Assembly: GCA_025963815.1 (NCBI GenBank)
Contig: JAOQAA010000543.1
Coordinates: 1 to 21,600 of the forward strand
Direction of reading: 5' to 3'
Length of the DNA stretch: 21,600 bases
From: Capsulimonas sp.
GTDB taxonomy: Bacteria; Armatimonadota; Armatimonadia; Armatimonadales; Capsulimonadaceae
Part shown: positions 1 through 6,446 of the stretch, piece after piece
How the letters are laid out: the number at the start of each line of letters is the position of its first letter
How positions within the stretch are numbered: the first letter of the stretch is position 1
Translations under genes and position numbers: made by a program
Notes under the pieces: model-generated
Database searches by the model: none
What the model was told of the DNA's origin: nothing
The model's input: the letters and a program-made list of their open reading frames with translations, nothing else

Positions 1-102
1 GATGAAGGTCACACCTTCGCCAAGCCCGAGAACCGTCTCAAGTTTTATCAGGCGATCGAAAAGTTTCTCGCGAAGCACCTGGGGGGCCGTCTGGAAGAGT
101 AG
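1..102 (+). CDS. S9-family serine peptidase, C-terminal end (partial)
   Basis: Only the last 33 codons are present; the gene enters from the left edge and stops with TAG. The visible residues begin [15 protein letters not shown] and continue to KFLAKHLGG. This matches the end of prolyl oligopeptidase / acylaminoacyl-peptidase family (S9) proteins, where the His of the EGH motif completes the Ser-Asp-His triad and is followed by a terminal helix. The Ser and Asp lie outside the window, so the exact subfamily cannot be named. It meets mcrC tail to tail with only 3 bp between stop codons, and no hairpin is visible between them. Confidence 0.6.
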   Translation, partial: DEGHTFAKPENRLKFYQAIEKFLAKHLGGRLEE

Positions 103-105
103 ATG

Positions 106-1302
106 CTATGACATAAGCGTCATCAGCTGAGCGAGGAATATGGGGCCGGATTCTTCCAGATTCTTCGTCAAATCAAACTCCAGTGTTTCCACGCGCGTTT
201 GCCCAACGATAATCTTCGACGATCGCGGCAGAGGCTCAGGATAAATCAGCGCCGCCAATTTCACACTCTTCGACTCGGCGTACGCTACTGCCTGAGCGAC
301 ATCTGCTGTGTCCGGCGCTTTGGGCCGCTTGTATTTCGTGTCGAGCACGGCGCGAGGAGTGTTTTTCTCCCGATCGTAGATGACCAGATCGATGCTGAAC
401 CGAAGGGTATTGTCCCGGTCGAGCTGGACGGATTCTTGGGCTTTCAAGCGCAGGGACGGCGGCAGATGCGCGGCGAGCCACTCCGCCACGAACATCTCAA
501 ACAGCCGATCCATATTGACGGCAAACGGCGGCATGGTATGGTCGCCGGATTCGAGACGTGGCCCGGCGTGCTCCAGGAAGAAGCGGCAAAGGCCGTGGAT
601 CGGCTCGTAGTCCTGGTTAAGCCGGTTGTAGAAGCGACCGATGCACGCTTTGAGATCGAACCGAGGGACATCGATTTCCGATGCGTACATCCGGTACGCG
701 CGGCGAACATGCGGCGCGGTCGCTTGCGAACAGCGCCCGCTTTTGGCGATCCATTTCAGACAATAGGCGATGATCTGGTTGTCGGCGATATTGGCCGTAT
801 GCTCTTCAAACTCACAATCCAGCCGCGTGCGCCAGGGCTGCTCCGTGCGCCGTACAAAGTTCACACGACCACGAACGTAGGGAAGTTCGTCGTGCGCCGG
901 CACATATTCCCGGTAAAGTCCGCGCCGTCGCCGCGCGATCGCCAGGTCAGCCAAGACGCGGGCGAGGCGGTCGAAGAATGCTTCGATCGACTGGACATGA
1001 ATCACGCCGGGGAAGATCTGGAAGCTTTTGAGGCGGTAAGCGTATTCCAGCATTCGAAAGAGATTGTCGATCTGAATGCGCGGCGTGATCTCCACCATGC
1101 ATTCCGGCGACACCGGCAGGTAGCCGATCCAACCCTGGGAGGTGATCGTCCAGCGCTCGCCATTGAGCGGGGTGGGGAACTCTACGGTGACGGCGCTGGG
1201 GTACTTGCGGGATAGGCGAACCGCCAGTTCTTCCGACAGTTCGGAACGCCGCAGATGTTTGGGCCTGCGCTCCGAAAGGCGTATGGTTTGACGGTTAGCC
1301 AT
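106..1302 (-). CDS. mcrC: McrC-family nuclease subunit of type IV restriction system
   Basis: 398 aa, ATG start. McrC is the nuclease partner of the McrB GTPase; in the family the complex cuts DNA carrying modified cytosine. The C-terminal part carries a PD-(D/E)XK nuclease signature: Asp305 in the FSIDLVI strand, then Asp321-x-Lys323 in VLDTKYK, and Gln337 in a QAVAY helix. The N-terminal 100 residues form the beta-rich segment usual for McrC (GWIGYLPV, EITPRI), followed by a helical middle with LPYVRGRVNF, also typical of the family. It starts 8 bp inside the end of mcrB, so the two are translationally coupled. Length and motifs look intact. Identification as McrC family is firm; the DNA modification it recognises is unknown. 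Confidence 0.9.
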   Translation of the reverse strand: MANRQTIRLSERRPKHLRRSELSEELAVRLSRKYPSAVTVEFPTPLNGERWTITSQGWIGYLPVSPECMVEITPRIQIDNLFRMLEYAYRLKSFQIFPGVIHVQSIEAFFDRLARVLADLAIARRRRGLYREYVPAHDELPYVRGRVNFVRRTEQPWRTRLDCEFEEHTANIADNQIIAYCLKWIAKSGRCSQATAPHVRRAYRMYASEIDVPRFDLKACIGRFYNRLNQDYEPIHGLCRFFLEHAGPRLESGDHTMPPFAVNMDRLFEMFVAEWLAAHLPPSLRLKAQESVQLDRDNTLRFSIDLVIYDREKNTPRAVLDTKYKRPKAPDTADVAQAVAYAESKSVKLAALIYPEPLPRSSKIIVGQTRVETLEFDLTKNLEESGPIFLAQLMTLMS

Positions 1303-3427
1303 GGATGATTTGACCCTGGACCTGAGGCCATCGGTAAGAAGTCACGACTTGAGGCTGATCGAAGAAGTACTCTTCCAAATAGGGCTCGATTTCGGTGGTC
1401 CAGATGTCTTGAAGATGGCTAGCCAGATCCGTCCTCATAAAGTAGCTGATCCCAAGATGATAGTGTGGATCCTCAATGGCGTCGTTGATGTTTTCCAGAA
1501 GACGGATCAGACCGTCCACTGGGAAATCCGTCTCTGCGTGGAATCTTCGCAGTGTTTCATAATTGGGAGTGAGCGCGCAGAACGCAAAACGCCGTCGCAG
1601 TGCGTGGTCAACGACTGCGATGGATCGGTCCGCCGTGTTCATCGTGCCGATGAGAACGACGTTTTCCGGAATGGAGAACGGGACGCCGAGGGCAAGGTCA
1701 ATCGTTTCTTGCCGATATTCCAGAAGGTACATCAGCTCGCCGAATACACGCGCGAGATTGGCGCGGTTGATCTCATCAATGATCAGCACGCACTTGCCGT
1801 TCACGCCCTGCGCCCTCCGGCAGAAATTGACGAAGCGGCCTGCGACTGGCTCCAGATTGAGCGTACCCGCCGCGCCCGGAGTGGGGCGGATGCCGTACAC
1901 GAAGTCCTCATAGGCATACGATGGATGAAACTGCACGAGCTCGATGAAGCCTTCGGTTTCGGAAATCAATACCTTCGCCAGCCGCTGAGCCGCGAATGTC
2001 TTTCCCGTTCCGGGAGGACCGTAGAGGATCGCCTGACCCTTGCGCTCGATCGCGCGCAGCCACTGCGCAATGGTTTCCTTGTCAATCCCTGTCTCGTCCG
2101 CGCATTGATCGACGGTGTATGAAGAAGCGATTTGGGGCGCGATGGCATAAACGGGCGGCGTTTCGCGAACCTCCCCTGGCGCACTGGGAGCAGCAGGCTC
2201 GTACTTGTGCTCCTGACGGCGTATTACGCTCGCGGGGGCGTCTTTGCCCAAGTAAATGGTGTCAAGCCCGTGCAGCATGTCCGACAGGTCTTCGTGCAGA
2301 ATATCTTCGTCCGGCAAGGGAAGCTGGTATTCGATCGCAAAGATGTTGCCTGCTTCATAAGTCTTGCCCGCTTGATTTTTGGGATCGTGCAGATGGATCT
2401 CGGTCTTAAGTTCGCGCGCGGAGAAGCCTTTCTCCTGTAAGAGCGCCCGGGTCTCGCCGACACGGTCGATCTGGTCTTTGGCGCCCTGGTTCAGCGACAA
2501 ATACACCGCCGAGCCGTCGGCGGCAAAGAGATAGAAGAGCGAACAGCCCGAGGCCGCCGTGGGCGCCGCCGACTTGGAGTAGATGCGGACTGAGGGAACC
2601 CGGGAGTTACTTCCAGCGCCATTGGAGCCTTTGCACTGGAAGCGATAACTAGGAAACCGAAGGGGATTGATGTACTCTTTCATAAACCCCGGCGCAGTGC
2701 GCACGATCAGCCTGCCTCGCCTTTGCATCACCCCAATCGATTCACGCTCTGCGGATTGCTTTTGTAAGCGGAGCACGTCGGAGAGGATCGAGGTCAGGGA
2801 CGGCTTGATTTCCAGGCCTTCCGTATCTTCATCCTGACTGGGACCGGTGACGAAGTAGCGGAAAATGGCGTCCAGATCCCACGGATGCAGTTTCAGCGCA
2901 TCGGCCAGCGCCAGGATCGTGGCGTTGATCGCTTCGTACTTTTCTCCGGCGGTGGCGTCGCGCTCAAACTTGGGCTTCAGGCCCAGACGTGCGAGCGCCT
3001 GCTCGGATGTTCGGTTCCAGGGCGCGTACTTCGACGGATAAGCGATATGAAGGATCGCCGTCGCGATGGCCGGGCGCAGTCCGGGAACTTGCTGGACAGC
3101 GCGATTGAGACGTTCGGAGAGCGGCTCACTCTCATCGACCAAGTACGACAGATGTTCGCGCAGCGGCTCGATATCCTTCGCTTCATACTCTTGCCGCTCA
3201 AACCCCGGCCAATGCTTATTATTCTCAAATTTGAGAAAATCTCGATATTGCCGAAGCTCCAAGGAGCCGATGTTTTGCGGCTGGAAGACCGCGCCGAACT
3301 TCGCCAAAACTTCTTCTCGCGCTGCGAGAACAGGAATGACATTAATATCCTGGCGAGCGTCGGGGAGAAGGGCGGCGATTGTTTGCACCGCCTGCTGCTC
3401 TGCGGTGATGGATTGTGCTAGTGTCAT
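1295..3427 (-). CDS. mcrB: McrB-family AAA+ GTPase with MrcB_N-like and HhH-like N-terminal domains
   Basis: 710 aa from the ATG at 3427, which has a G-rich stretch just upstream. The frame stays open to a TTG at 3529 that would add 34 residues, but I see no ribosome binding site there. The C-terminal third is the McrB motor: Walker A GPPGTGKT (about 470-477), Walker B VLIIDEINR (547-555), the McrB hallmark MNTADRS (596-602), RRRF (611-614) and HLGISYFM (657-664). Residues about 210-395 resemble the MrcB_N (DUF3578) domain thought to read modified DNA. Residues about 60-190 contain VPGLRPAIATAILH followed by a P-x-KY segment, like helix-hairpin-helix units. In the family, McrB binds DNA, assembles as a ring and hydrolyses GTP to drive McrC. 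Operon with mcrC (8-bp overlap). Confidence 0.9.
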   Translation of the reverse strand: MTLAQSITAEQQAVQTIAALLPDARQDINVIPVLAAREEVLAKFGAVFQPQNIGSLELRQYRDFLKFENNKHWPGFERQEYEAKDIEPLREHLSYLVDESEPLSERLNRAVQQVPGLRPAIATAILHIAYPSKYAPWNRTSEQALARLGLKPKFERDATAGEKYEAINATILALADALKLHPWDLDAIFRYFVTGPSQDEDTEGLEIKPSLTSILSDVLRLQKQSAERESIGVMQRRGRLIVRTAPGFMKEYINPLRFPSYRFQCKGSNGAGSNSRVPSVRIYSKSAAPTAASGCSLFYLFAADGSAVYLSLNQGAKDQIDRVGETRALLQEKGFSARELKTEIHLHDPKNQAGKTYEAGNIFAIEYQLPLPDEDILHEDLSDMLHGLDTIYLGKDAPASVIRRQEHKYEPAAPSAPGEVRETPPVYAIAPQIASSYTVDQCADETGIDKETIAQWLRAIERKGQAILYGPPGTGKTFAAQRLAKVLISETEGFIELVQFHPSYAYEDFVYGIRPTPGAAGTLNLEPVAGRFVNFCRRAQGVNGKCVLIIDEINRANLARVFGELMYLLEYRQETIDLALGVPFSIPENVVLIGTMNTADRSIAVVDHALRRRFAFCALTPNYETLRRFHAETDFPVDGLIRLLENINDAIEDPHYHLGISYFMRTDLASHLQDIWTTEIEPYLEEYFFDQPQVVTSYRWPQVQGQIIHG

Positions 3428-3616
3428 TACCGCCCCGCCTTGGGCGCATCGAAGATGGATATGGTGGATCGCACGTCTGAATTCTTCAGTATTCCCATCT
3501 TCAGCAGAGTTGTGATCGTCTGCGTCCAAAACCGCGTATGCGCTCTGCCGAAAGGCCGCCGAGGAGAGTAATTCGCCATGATTTGCTCGTGATCATCTTA
3601 GAGGAATATTCGCCGT

Positions 3617-3724
3617 ATGGCTGGCTGGTTCCTGCTGATGCTAGCGCTTTGCGTTTCGGGGTATTACGGCGACGGTACACGTGAAAACACGCCGCCTCAA
3701 TTTGAATTGAGACGGCGTTTTTAG
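3617..3724 (+). CDS. Possible 35-aa hydrophobic peptide, unrecognised
   Basis: A short ORF with ATG start and a GAGGAA sequence 10 nt upstream. It begins MAGWFLLMLALCVSGYYGDG, so it has a short hydrophobic N-terminus. Its last dozen codons and its TAG stop are formed by the hairpin and T-run of the adjacent terminator, which is unusual for a real gene. It could be a small membrane or secreted peptide, or a chance ORF. I do not recognise it. Confidence 0.2.
   Translation: MAGWFLLMLALCVSGYYGDGTRENTPPQFELRRRF
3691..3722. terminator. Bidirectional intrinsic terminator
   Basis: GCCGCCTCAATT pairs with AATTGAGACGGC with one imperfect pair and a very short loop. It is followed by GTTTTT on the plus strand and by GTGTTTT on the minus strand. 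It lies just beyond the 3' end of the tRNA-Ala remnant, where the terminator of the original tRNA gene would be expected, and also upstream of mcrB. Confidence 0.6.
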
Positions 3725-3730
3725 ATTGTA

Positions 3731-3904
3731 TCAGAGGGTGGTGGAGGATAGCGGGTTCGAGCCACTGACCTCTTCAACGCCATGAAAGTCGCCGTATTGC
3801 GCCAGCACCGCCAACTTCGCCGACAAAATATCGGCAATTTCGGCGTCTTGCTTAGCAACTGGAAGTATGTTGTGAATAATGGCGGCAGCACTAATGATGG
3901 ACAT
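3731..3904 (-). CDS. Small hypothetical protein ending inside the tRNA-Ala remnant
   Basis: 57 aa, ATG start, with GGAG placed 6 nt upstream (TGGAGAACTAG before ATG). This is too good a ribosome binding site to ignore. The first 40 residues look like amphipathic helices (SAAAIIHNILPVAKQ, then AEIADILSAKLAVLAQ). The last 16 residues (starting GVEEVSGSNPL) are simply the tRNA-Ala 3' half read through to a TGA beyond CCA. If real, integration at the tRNA created the present C-terminus. An extended -10 promoter at 4016-4024 points at it. I do not recognise a family. A longer minus-strand ORF from 4041 overlaps it in another frame but begins upstream of that promoter and has no visible ribosome binding site. 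Confidence 0.35.
   Translation of the reverse strand: MSIISAAAIIHNILPVAKQDAEIADILSAKLAVLAQYGDFHGVEEVSGSNPLSSTTL
3739..3783 (-). pseudogene. tRNA-Ala(GGC) 3'-half remnant (probable att copy)
   Basis: Read on the minus strand this is the tRNA-Ala sequence from the anticodon loop through the variable region, T-arm, 3' acceptor strand and CCA; the 5' half is absent. Relative to the intact gene at 5910-5985 it differs at 3761, 3764 and 3778. Two of these changes fall in the T-arm, where one converts the conserved TTC of the T-loop to CTC. It cannot be a working tRNA. Confidence 0.75.
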
Positions 3905-4015
3905 CTAGTTCTCCAGAGGAAGGCAAACGGAATCAATAAGGCCAAGCATTGTTCGTCTGAGGGATCACCACGATCGGTTATCAACGTCGTTTTTTGGTAA
4001 CCTACAAGGCTTTCA

Positions 4016-4024
4016 ATTATATCA
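4016..4024 (-). promoter_or_regulatory. Extended -10 promoter, minus strand
   Basis: On the minus strand this reads TGATATAAT, a perfect TGn plus TATAAT extended -10 element. No good -35 is visible, as is usual for extended -10 promoters. Transcription would start near 4009 and run into the 57-aa ORF starting at 3904. It mirrors the element at 4076-4084. Confidence 0.45.
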
Positions 4025-4025
4025 C

Positions 4026-4065
4026 GGAATTCGCCGGCCAAGGAACAACATGATCAGTGAATTCC
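4026..4065. repeat. Dyad-symmetric region between divergent promoters
   Basis: GGAATTC at 4026-4032 is repeated inverted as GAATTCC at 4059-4065, with TGATCA at 4051-4056 between them. The outer arms ATTATATCA (4016-4024) and TGATATAAT (4076-4084) are also exact inverted copies. The arrangement fits a shared operator between two divergent promoters, but could also be the ends of a very small inverted-repeat element of about 69 bp. Confidence 0.4.
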
Positions 4066-4075
4066 AGGCTCGCCA

Positions 4076-4084
4076 TGATATAAT
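4076..4084 (+). promoter_or_regulatory. Extended -10 promoter, plus strand
   Basis: TGATATAAT on the plus strand is a perfect extended -10. Transcription would start near 4091, about 35 nt before the GTG at 4126. The same nine bases occur on the minus strand at 4016-4024, making a back-to-back pair. Confidence 0.5.
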
Positions 4085-4125
4085 AGTGTATTCTCGCGCC
4101 TGCTTGCCTAGTAATTTCACTACGC

Positions 4126-4611
4126 GTGCTTTTTGTGGGACAGACGGATTGGGGAGCGGATTTGGGATACGAACTATTTTACGCATTCGACAACGAATCG
4201 AAGTTTGCCAACGACATATCGTCGCGCCGATGGGAGCAGCTGCGGCTGATCCTCCCTCTCATGATCGATTATGTCAACGAGATGTTGGAACACCAATGGT
4301 ACTTCCATGATGATCCGGGGACGGCAATTTGGGAGAGAGATGGACAGTCCACCATTATCTTCAATTTGAATGACGGGAGCCCGGATCGATCTCCGTTTCG
4401 GATCGAGGATTTTCTGGACGATGGCCCGGAATTGAGTGGGAACGTACACTTCATCAACGCCCGCGAGATAATACGCCTTTTCGCATATTGCGACTTTCTC
4501 ACAACGCATGCCGGCGCGTTTGCGTTGTACCAGCCAGTGGTTGACGAATTGAAGGCGAGCCTACCGTACGTTGCTGAATATATCGAACCGCGAACCAAGA
4601 TAGAACCGTAA
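4126..4611 (+). CDS. Hypothetical protein, unrecognised (island cargo)
   Basis: 161 aa from GTG at 4126; a second GTG at 4135 is possible. Neither start has a clear ribosome binding site, and the frame is closed by TAG at 4084-4086, so translation cannot begin further left than that. The composition is that of a real soluble globular protein: rich in aromatic and acidic residues, with no membrane segment or signal peptide. Segments such as WEQLRLILPLMIDYVNEMLEHQWYF and later FAYCDFLTTHAGAFALYQPVVDEL suggest a mostly helical fold around a short central beta stretch (STIIFNLNDG). No catalytic motif is evident and I do not recognise the family. It is convergent with the membrane protein at 4699-5442, with 87 bp between stops and no strong terminator. 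Confidence 0.6.
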   Translation: MLFVGQTDWGADLGYELFYAFDNESKFANDISSRRWEQLRLILPLMIDYVNEMLEHQWYFHDDPGTAIWERDGQSTIIFNLNDGSPDRSPFRIEDFLDDGPELSGNVHFINAREIIRLFAYCDFLTTHAGAFALYQPVVDELKASLPYVAEYIEPRTKIEP

Positions 4612-4698
4612 CCACTGGAGCTACCGGCGGCGTAATTATGTGACGTCCAATAATCCAGAAAAATCGGGCGCAGCATAATTGACCATGCGGCTGGCCCA

Positions 4699-5442
4699 TT
4701 AGTCCGTTTGCGGCTTTGGCGTGTGTAAAGGGCTCTTGTTCTCAAATTCGTGAAGCTTGGCAACACTGAGACGCTCCGACGGTAAAGTCGAACGTCGCTT
4801 CGCCGTCTGCCGTTTTTTTGCGTCCGGGGCTATCGCCAGACTGAAGTCAAGCAAATGAAGCGAACTCGAACGCTTGGTAAATACAGTTGTGGCGTCGTAC
4901 AAAAAGTCTGCAAGTTTCCAGAATACTTCATCGACCGCTTGACGAGCCTTGAACACAGCGTCTGGATTTTTCTTTGCATATAGGACCGCTCGATGGGCCA
5001 CGACAAACATATAATGAAGACTTTGCGGTGACTCGCGAAAATCATCTTCGTATTCAAGAAACGAGACAGCTTCATCCTCACCAATGAGAAGCCGAATCCC
5101 ATTGTGCATTGAACGGAGATTTTCGTTCCATTCGATAACTACTTCGTAATACTCTCGCTCTCGCTCCGCGATAGTCTTATAGTTTCGATTTTCTTCTATC
5201 GCCCAGAGCAGGCGCTGGAGACGATATGCACGTCGATCAATCATTGATGATAGTCGTTCGAGTAAATCAGTCCCATCCTTCGTTCGTTGCCGGAATAATT
5301 CCAATCTCGATTGGCGTTGCCACGAGATGCGCTGAACGAAATACGTAATCAAGCTCCCCAATACAGTCGTAAGTACAAAGCCTACAAGGATCTTTCCTGA
5401 GTCTGATACTAAAAACTTCAATAGACCCACTTGGTTTCCCAC
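4699..5442 (-). CDS. Hypothetical single-pass membrane protein (island cargo)
   Basis: 247 aa, GTG start, with AAGGAGAT about 11 nt upstream. Residues about 16-36 (KILVGFVLTTVLGSLITYFV) form one membrane segment close to the N-terminus. A long, charged, helical, probably coiled-coil cytoplasmic part follows, rich in Arg, Glu and Leu (such as DLLERLSSMIDRRAYRLQRL), and then a basic, low-complexity tail. No catalytic motif is visible and I cannot name the family. Small proteins with one N-terminal helix and a long helical domain are common as cargo of defence and mobile islands, but function here is unknown. Upstream, a perfect palindrome ACAGCGCTGT (5494-5503) sits next to a TATATAAG sequence on the same strand, a possible operator and -10. 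Confidence 0.65.
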   Translation of the reverse strand: MGNQVGLLKFLVSDSGKILVGFVLTTVLGSLITYFVQRISWQRQSRLELFRQRTKDGTDLLERLSSMIDRRAYRLQRLLWAIEENRNYKTIAEREREYYEVVIEWNENLRSMHNGIRLLIGEDEAVSFLEYEDDFRESPQSLHYMFVVAHRAVLYAKKNPDAVFKARQAVDEVFWKLADFLYDATTVFTKRSSSLHLLDFSLAIAPDAKKRQTAKRRSTLPSERLSVAKLHEFENKSPLHTPKPQTD

Positions 5443-5559
5443 GATTATCTAATCTCCTTCAAAGGGAGTTTCCTTCACGCTTATATAGACCATACAGCGC
5501 TGTTTTAGTTGCCGGATCTTTGAGGATGCATTCAGAATACTCGATGCTTTCTGGGATGC

Positions 5560-5824
5560 GAGTCTATCACGGCTCGGCACATGATCTACAGTCTTGATAT
5601 GATTGCCAGCCAAATCACCAAATTGACTGTGATTGTCCTAGACAATGCCAGCATTCATCGCGTGAAAATCATTCGAGAAATGCAAGCGCAGTGGAAGAAG
5701 CAAGGACTGCGCCTTTTCTTCCTGCCGCCTTAATTGTCCGCACCTCAACAAGGTCGAGCCCCTGCCAAAATTGGCCAAGAATATCGGATTTCTTTTGCTT
5801 AGGTACTTAGCAATTTTTATTTGA
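5560..5824 (+). pseudogene. IS630-family transposase fragment, frameshifted
   Basis: The plus strand encodes QITKLTVIVLDNASIHR (from about 5605) and then GLRLFFLPP before a TAA at 5731-5733. Removing one base there restores YCPHLNKVEPL and KLAKNIGF. This is the C-terminal half of an IS630-type DDE transposase: the Asp of VLDNASIH and the Glu of LNKVE are the second and third catalytic residues. The N-terminal half is missing; weak similarity begins near 5560 (SITARHMI). The fragment ends near 5790 and the frame stops at 5822-5824. No terminal inverted repeats could be assigned. It is a dead relic next to the tRNA end of the island. Confidence 0.75.
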
Positions 5825-5844
5825 ATAAACTGTATGATAAACTA

Positions 5845-5882
5845 AAACAGCCTTCGCAATTCTAAGATTGCGAAGGCTGTTT
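5845..5882. terminator. Strong intrinsic terminator downstream of tRNA-Ala
   Basis: A perfect 16-bp stem (AAACAGCCTTCGCAAT with its complement) closes a 6-nt loop and is followed by T-runs on both strands. On the minus strand it lies 28 nt after the tRNA CCA end and would end the tRNA transcript. Given the integration model, this terminator was probably brought by the element, while the original one was displaced to 3691-3722. Confidence 0.75.
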
Positions 5883-5909
5883 AGATTCTTAATTCTTTTA
5901 TTTACAGGG

Positions 5910-5985
5910 TGGTGGAGGATAGCGGGTTCGAACCGCTGACCTCTTCAATGCCATTGAAGCGCTCTACCAACTGAGCTAATCCCCC
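5910..5985 (-). tRNA. tRNA-Ala(GGC)
   Basis: Minus-strand cloverleaf of 76 nt including an encoded CCA. The acceptor stem is GGGGGAT with ATCCTCC (one G-T pair), the D-arm is GCTCAGTTGGTAGAGC, the anticodon stem CTTCA/TGAAG encloses the loop ATGGCAT, so the anticodon is GGC, and the T-arm is AGCGG-TTCGAAC-CCGCT. The discriminator is A. All conserved bases are present, so the gene should be functional. It is followed by a strong terminator and is the presumed integration target of the adjacent element. Confidence 0.95.
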
Positions 5986-6003
5986 GTGCGGCTGACGAGG
6001 AGT

Positions 6004-6032
6004 ATATTACCCCGCAGCCACGGAAATTGCAA
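6004..6032 (-). promoter_or_regulatory. Sigma70-type promoter of tRNA-Ala
   Basis: On the minus strand TTGCAA (-35) is followed after exactly 17 nt by TAATAT (-10). The start would fall a few bases before the tRNA 5' end at 5985. The GC-rich stretch between -10 and the tRNA resembles a stable-RNA discriminator. Confidence 0.45.
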
Positions 6033-6052
6033 GCCCCTCTGCAAGAAATTTT

Positions 6053-6430
6053 CTACTTCTGGGTTTTCAGGTACGCCAGCAGCGCCGCGCTTTGGGCGGG
6101 CTTCAGATGGTAGACCGGCATCGGCTTCTTGACGAGGTGGCCGTGCGGGTCCATGCCGGTGTCCATCACGACGGCGAAGGATTTGGCGTCGTACTGCTTG
6201 GAAAGACTCGACCAGTGCAGGCTGGGGGAGAAGCCGGGCTTGCCCTTGAGGTCGGCGGAGTGGCAGCCGTTGCAGCTTTATTTTGTGATCATCGCCTTGC
6301 CGTCGGCGACCTGCTTGGCGCTCGACGCCGGCTTTGCTTTCATCTTGGGAGGCGACTTGTGCGCGGCGCTTGCGGCGCCGACAGCGCAGATCAGAACGGC
6401 TGAAATTCCTAGTGACCAGTGAATACGCAT
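6053..6430 (-). pseudogene. c-type monohaem cytochrome, interrupted by an in-frame TAA
   Basis: The reading frame from ATG at 6430 to TAG at 6053 encodes 125 residues apart from one internal TAA at codon 51 (6278-6280). Before it is a signal peptide (ISAVLICAVGAASAA) and a Lys-rich linker. Immediately after come Ser and then CNGCH, the CxxCH haem attachment site. Near the end, MPVYHL supplies the expected axial Met, followed by a final helix ending LLAYLKTQK. No other frame change is needed, so the lesion is a single base, probably a Tyr codon turned to TAA. It is either a very recent pseudogene, a sequencing error or a readthrough case. It sits 16 nt after the peroxiredoxin-like gene, with AAGGAC upstream, so both form one operon of periplasmic or redox function. 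Confidence 0.8.
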
Positions 6431-6446
6431 GGTGAGCAGTGTCCTT

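Larger units (their letters stand above)
3735..5909. mobile_element. Small tRNA-Ala-bounded integrated element, decayed, no integrase
   Basis: The segment is flanked by a direct repeat. Positions 3735-3783 match 5906-5954, the 3' half of the intact tRNA-Ala gene plus a few bases beyond CCA, at 46 of 49 bases, including a 26-base perfect run. Tyrosine-recombinase elements typically use tRNA 3' ends in this way, leaving one intact tRNA and one partial copy. The interior is visibly more AT-rich than its surroundings. It holds a 57-aa ORF, two unrecognised genes and an IS630 transposase fragment. I found no integrase, excisionase or replication gene, so it is probably a shrunken remnant or a satellite that relied on another element's integrase. 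A decayed local tRNA duplication is the alternative. Confidence 0.55.

Noticed and set aside
199..1215. Plus-strand ORF of 338 codons opposite mcrC
   Set aside because: The opposite strand encodes an McrC with complete nuclease motifs; this ORF has no recognisable feature.
3721..4041. Minus-strand ORF of 106 codons running through the tRNA remnant
   Set aside because: It starts with TTG upstream of the likely promoter, has no ribosome binding site and ends in translated tRNA sequence; the overlapping 57-aa frame has far better start signals.
6092..6403. Plus-strand ORFs over the broken cytochrome gene
   Set aside because: They are open only because they are antisense to a cytochrome frame with CxxCH, signal peptide and axial Met; no independent support.
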